The notes beneath the pieces are model-generated. The model was not told the origin of the DNA, ran no database searches, and saw only the letters and a list, made by a program, of their open reading frames with translations. Below, piece by piece: positions 63,210 to 64,000 of a DNA stretch of 64,000 nucleotides; the stretch's first letter is position 1, and every line of letters starts with the position of its first letter. The DNA lies in NCBI GenBank assembly GCA_947624485.1, contig CANQKM010000003.1:124001-188000 (forward strand), written 5' to 3'. The position numbers and the translations under genes were made by a program. Source of the stretch: an uncultured Clostridia bacterium. GTDB taxonomy: Bacteria > Bacillota > Clostridia > UBA1381.

Positions 63210-63237
63210 ATTATAGCACCTTTTTTCCGTTTGTCAA
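63210..63237 (-). promoter_or_regulatory. Promoter of the metY-cysK operon
   Basis: On the minus strand TTGACA (63232-63237), 16 bases, TATAAT (63210-63215). Confidence 0.8.
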
Positions 63238-63294
63238 GTGTTTTTTGTAAATTTTTTGAAACAGCGCGGAAAGTTGATGTTTTACGGCTTTATA

Positions 63295-63323
63295 TTGACA
63301 ACCGCGCGGAATTTTGATACTAT
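63295..63323 (+). promoter_or_regulatory. Promoter of purE
   Basis: TTGACA (63295-63300), 17 bases, TACTAT (63318-63323), 30 bases ahead of the start codon. Confidence 0.65.
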
Positions 63324-63353
63324 AATTATAACAAAAAACGGAGGTAATGACAT

Positions 63354-63854
63354 ATGACAAAACCAAAGGCAGCGTTAATCATGGGTTCGGACTCGGACTT
63401 TGAAAAGCTCAAGGGCTGCGTATCGAAATTGAAGGAATTTGACATTGAAATCGACGTAAACGTAATAAGCGCGCACCGCACGCCCGACAAGGCGGCTCAG
63501 TTCGCGAAATCGGCGGAGCAAAACGGTATAGAGGTAATCATCTGCGCGGCCGGAATGGCGGCGCACCTCGCTGGCGTGATCGCGGCGCATACCGTTGTGC
63601 CGGTTATCGGCATACCGATAAAGTCCACGCTCGAGGGCCTGGACGCGCTTTTGGCGACGGTACAGATGCCGCCGGGCATACCCGTGGCGACCGTCGGTCT
63701 TGACAACGGCACAAACGCGGCGATACTCGCGGCGCAGATTTTGTCGCTCAAATACGATTACCTGAAGGACGCGCTCAAAGCCGCAAAGGTAAAAATGGCT
63801 GACGGCGTGGCGAAAAAGGACGCGAAAATCAAACAAGCAGTCGCGGAGATGTAA
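63354..63854 (+). CDS. purE: N5-carboxyaminoimidazole ribonucleotide mutase
   Basis: A 166-residue enzyme of purine synthesis that moves the carboxyl group of N5-CAIR to give [32 protein letters not shown] and [16 protein letters not shown] match the PurE family, with the conserved His in SAHRTP. Good ribosome site (CGGAGG). No purK follows in the 146 bases left; a repeat locus is there instead. Confidence 0.95.
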   Translation: MTKPKAALIMGSDSDFEKLKGCVSKLKEFDIEIDVNVISAHRTPDKAAQFAKSAEQNGIEVIICAAGMAAHLAGVIAAHTVVPVIGIPIKSTLEGLDALLATVQMPPGIPVATVGLDNGTNAAILAAQILSLKYDYLKDALKAAKVKMADGVAKKDAKIKQAVAEM

Positions 63855-63874
63855 TTTTGGAGTTATGCGAAGTA

Positions 63875-64000
63875 AGCCTCCCTTGTTAAAGGGAGGGGGA
63901 CCGCCGAAGGCGGTGGAGGGATTCATTATGAAAATAGGAAAAGGAATCCCCCAGTCAGCTACGCTGACAGCCCCCTTTGACAAGGGGGCCTTACGTAGGG
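63875..64000. repeat. Palindromic repeat locus R7 (C, start of E)
   Basis: Family C (63875-63990: GCCTCCCTTGTTAAAGGGAG start, CAAGGGGGCC end) followed by the first bases of an E unit (ACGTAGGG) cut by the window edge. Confidence 0.75.

Noticed and set aside
63045..63210. SAM or T-box riboswitch ahead of metY
   Set aside because: I looked for the SAM-I core and the T-box AGGGTGGNACCGCG motif and found neither; the small Cys-ending frame explains the leader better.

Overview
The window comes from the chromosome of a low-to-middle-GC Gram-positive anaerobe of the Clostridia type (Bacillota). The evidence is a ctsR-mcsA-mcsB-clpC operon with a CtsR box, a CIRCE operator at htpG, SpoVG, a reverse-type rubrerythrin, pyruvate phosphate dikinase, a membrane pyrophosphatase, a lysine riboswitch, S-layer homology (SLH) surface proteins and TTGACA/TATAAT promoters. 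An SLH-anchored GH51 arabinofuranosidase points to growth on plant polysaccharide. I cannot name a genus from the sequence alone.

Layout. 1-8 kb: the 5' part of a membrane sensor with a PAS domain, a secreted RCC1-like protein, an operon of a DUF5662 protein, cardiolipin synthase and NAD synthetase, an orphan structured RNA, and a secreted stalk-domain protein. 7.4-14.3 kb: an ECF sigma/anti-sigma pair with an SLH-VWA surface protein, rubrerythrin, and two SLH paralogues. 14.3-24 kb: htpG with CIRCE, a small Fst-like type I toxin locus with two antisense RNAs, birA, dusB, a transglutaminase-like protein, five tRNAs, a WYL regulator, a degenerate HPr and a DeoR regulator. 24-30 kb: the CtsR/ClpC stress operon, a decayed Bro-N gene and a frameshifted third SLH paralogue. 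30-47 kb: CapA-like protein, membrane PPase, branched-chain aminotransferase, GGDEF protein, enolase, a two-component system, a glucosaminidase, a BrkB-like membrane protein, a Ser/Tyr/Gly-repeat protein paired with a DUF6734-like protein, and PPDK. 47-64 kb: the arabinofuranosidase, murC, spoVG, a CAP-domain protein, riboswitch-controlled asd-dapA-dapB, a phage-like replication module with internal iteron-like repeats, a truncated toxin with a barstar immunity protein, a sulfur operon (Cys-rich leader peptide, metY, ECF S component, cysK) and purE.

Seven intergenic loci carry mosaics of short palindromic elements of at least five families. They are joined in different combinations and sometimes nested, and account for most of the long non-coding stretches.

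Most coding genes are ordinary core metabolism. The points most worth a second look are the Ser/Tyr/Gly-repeat protein with its DUF6734-like partner, the tandem type I toxin/antisense locus, the structured RNA at 6355-6546, the Cys-codon leader peptide ahead of an operon holding an ECF substrate-binding subunit, and the tandem 23-bp repeats inside a phage-type replication gene.
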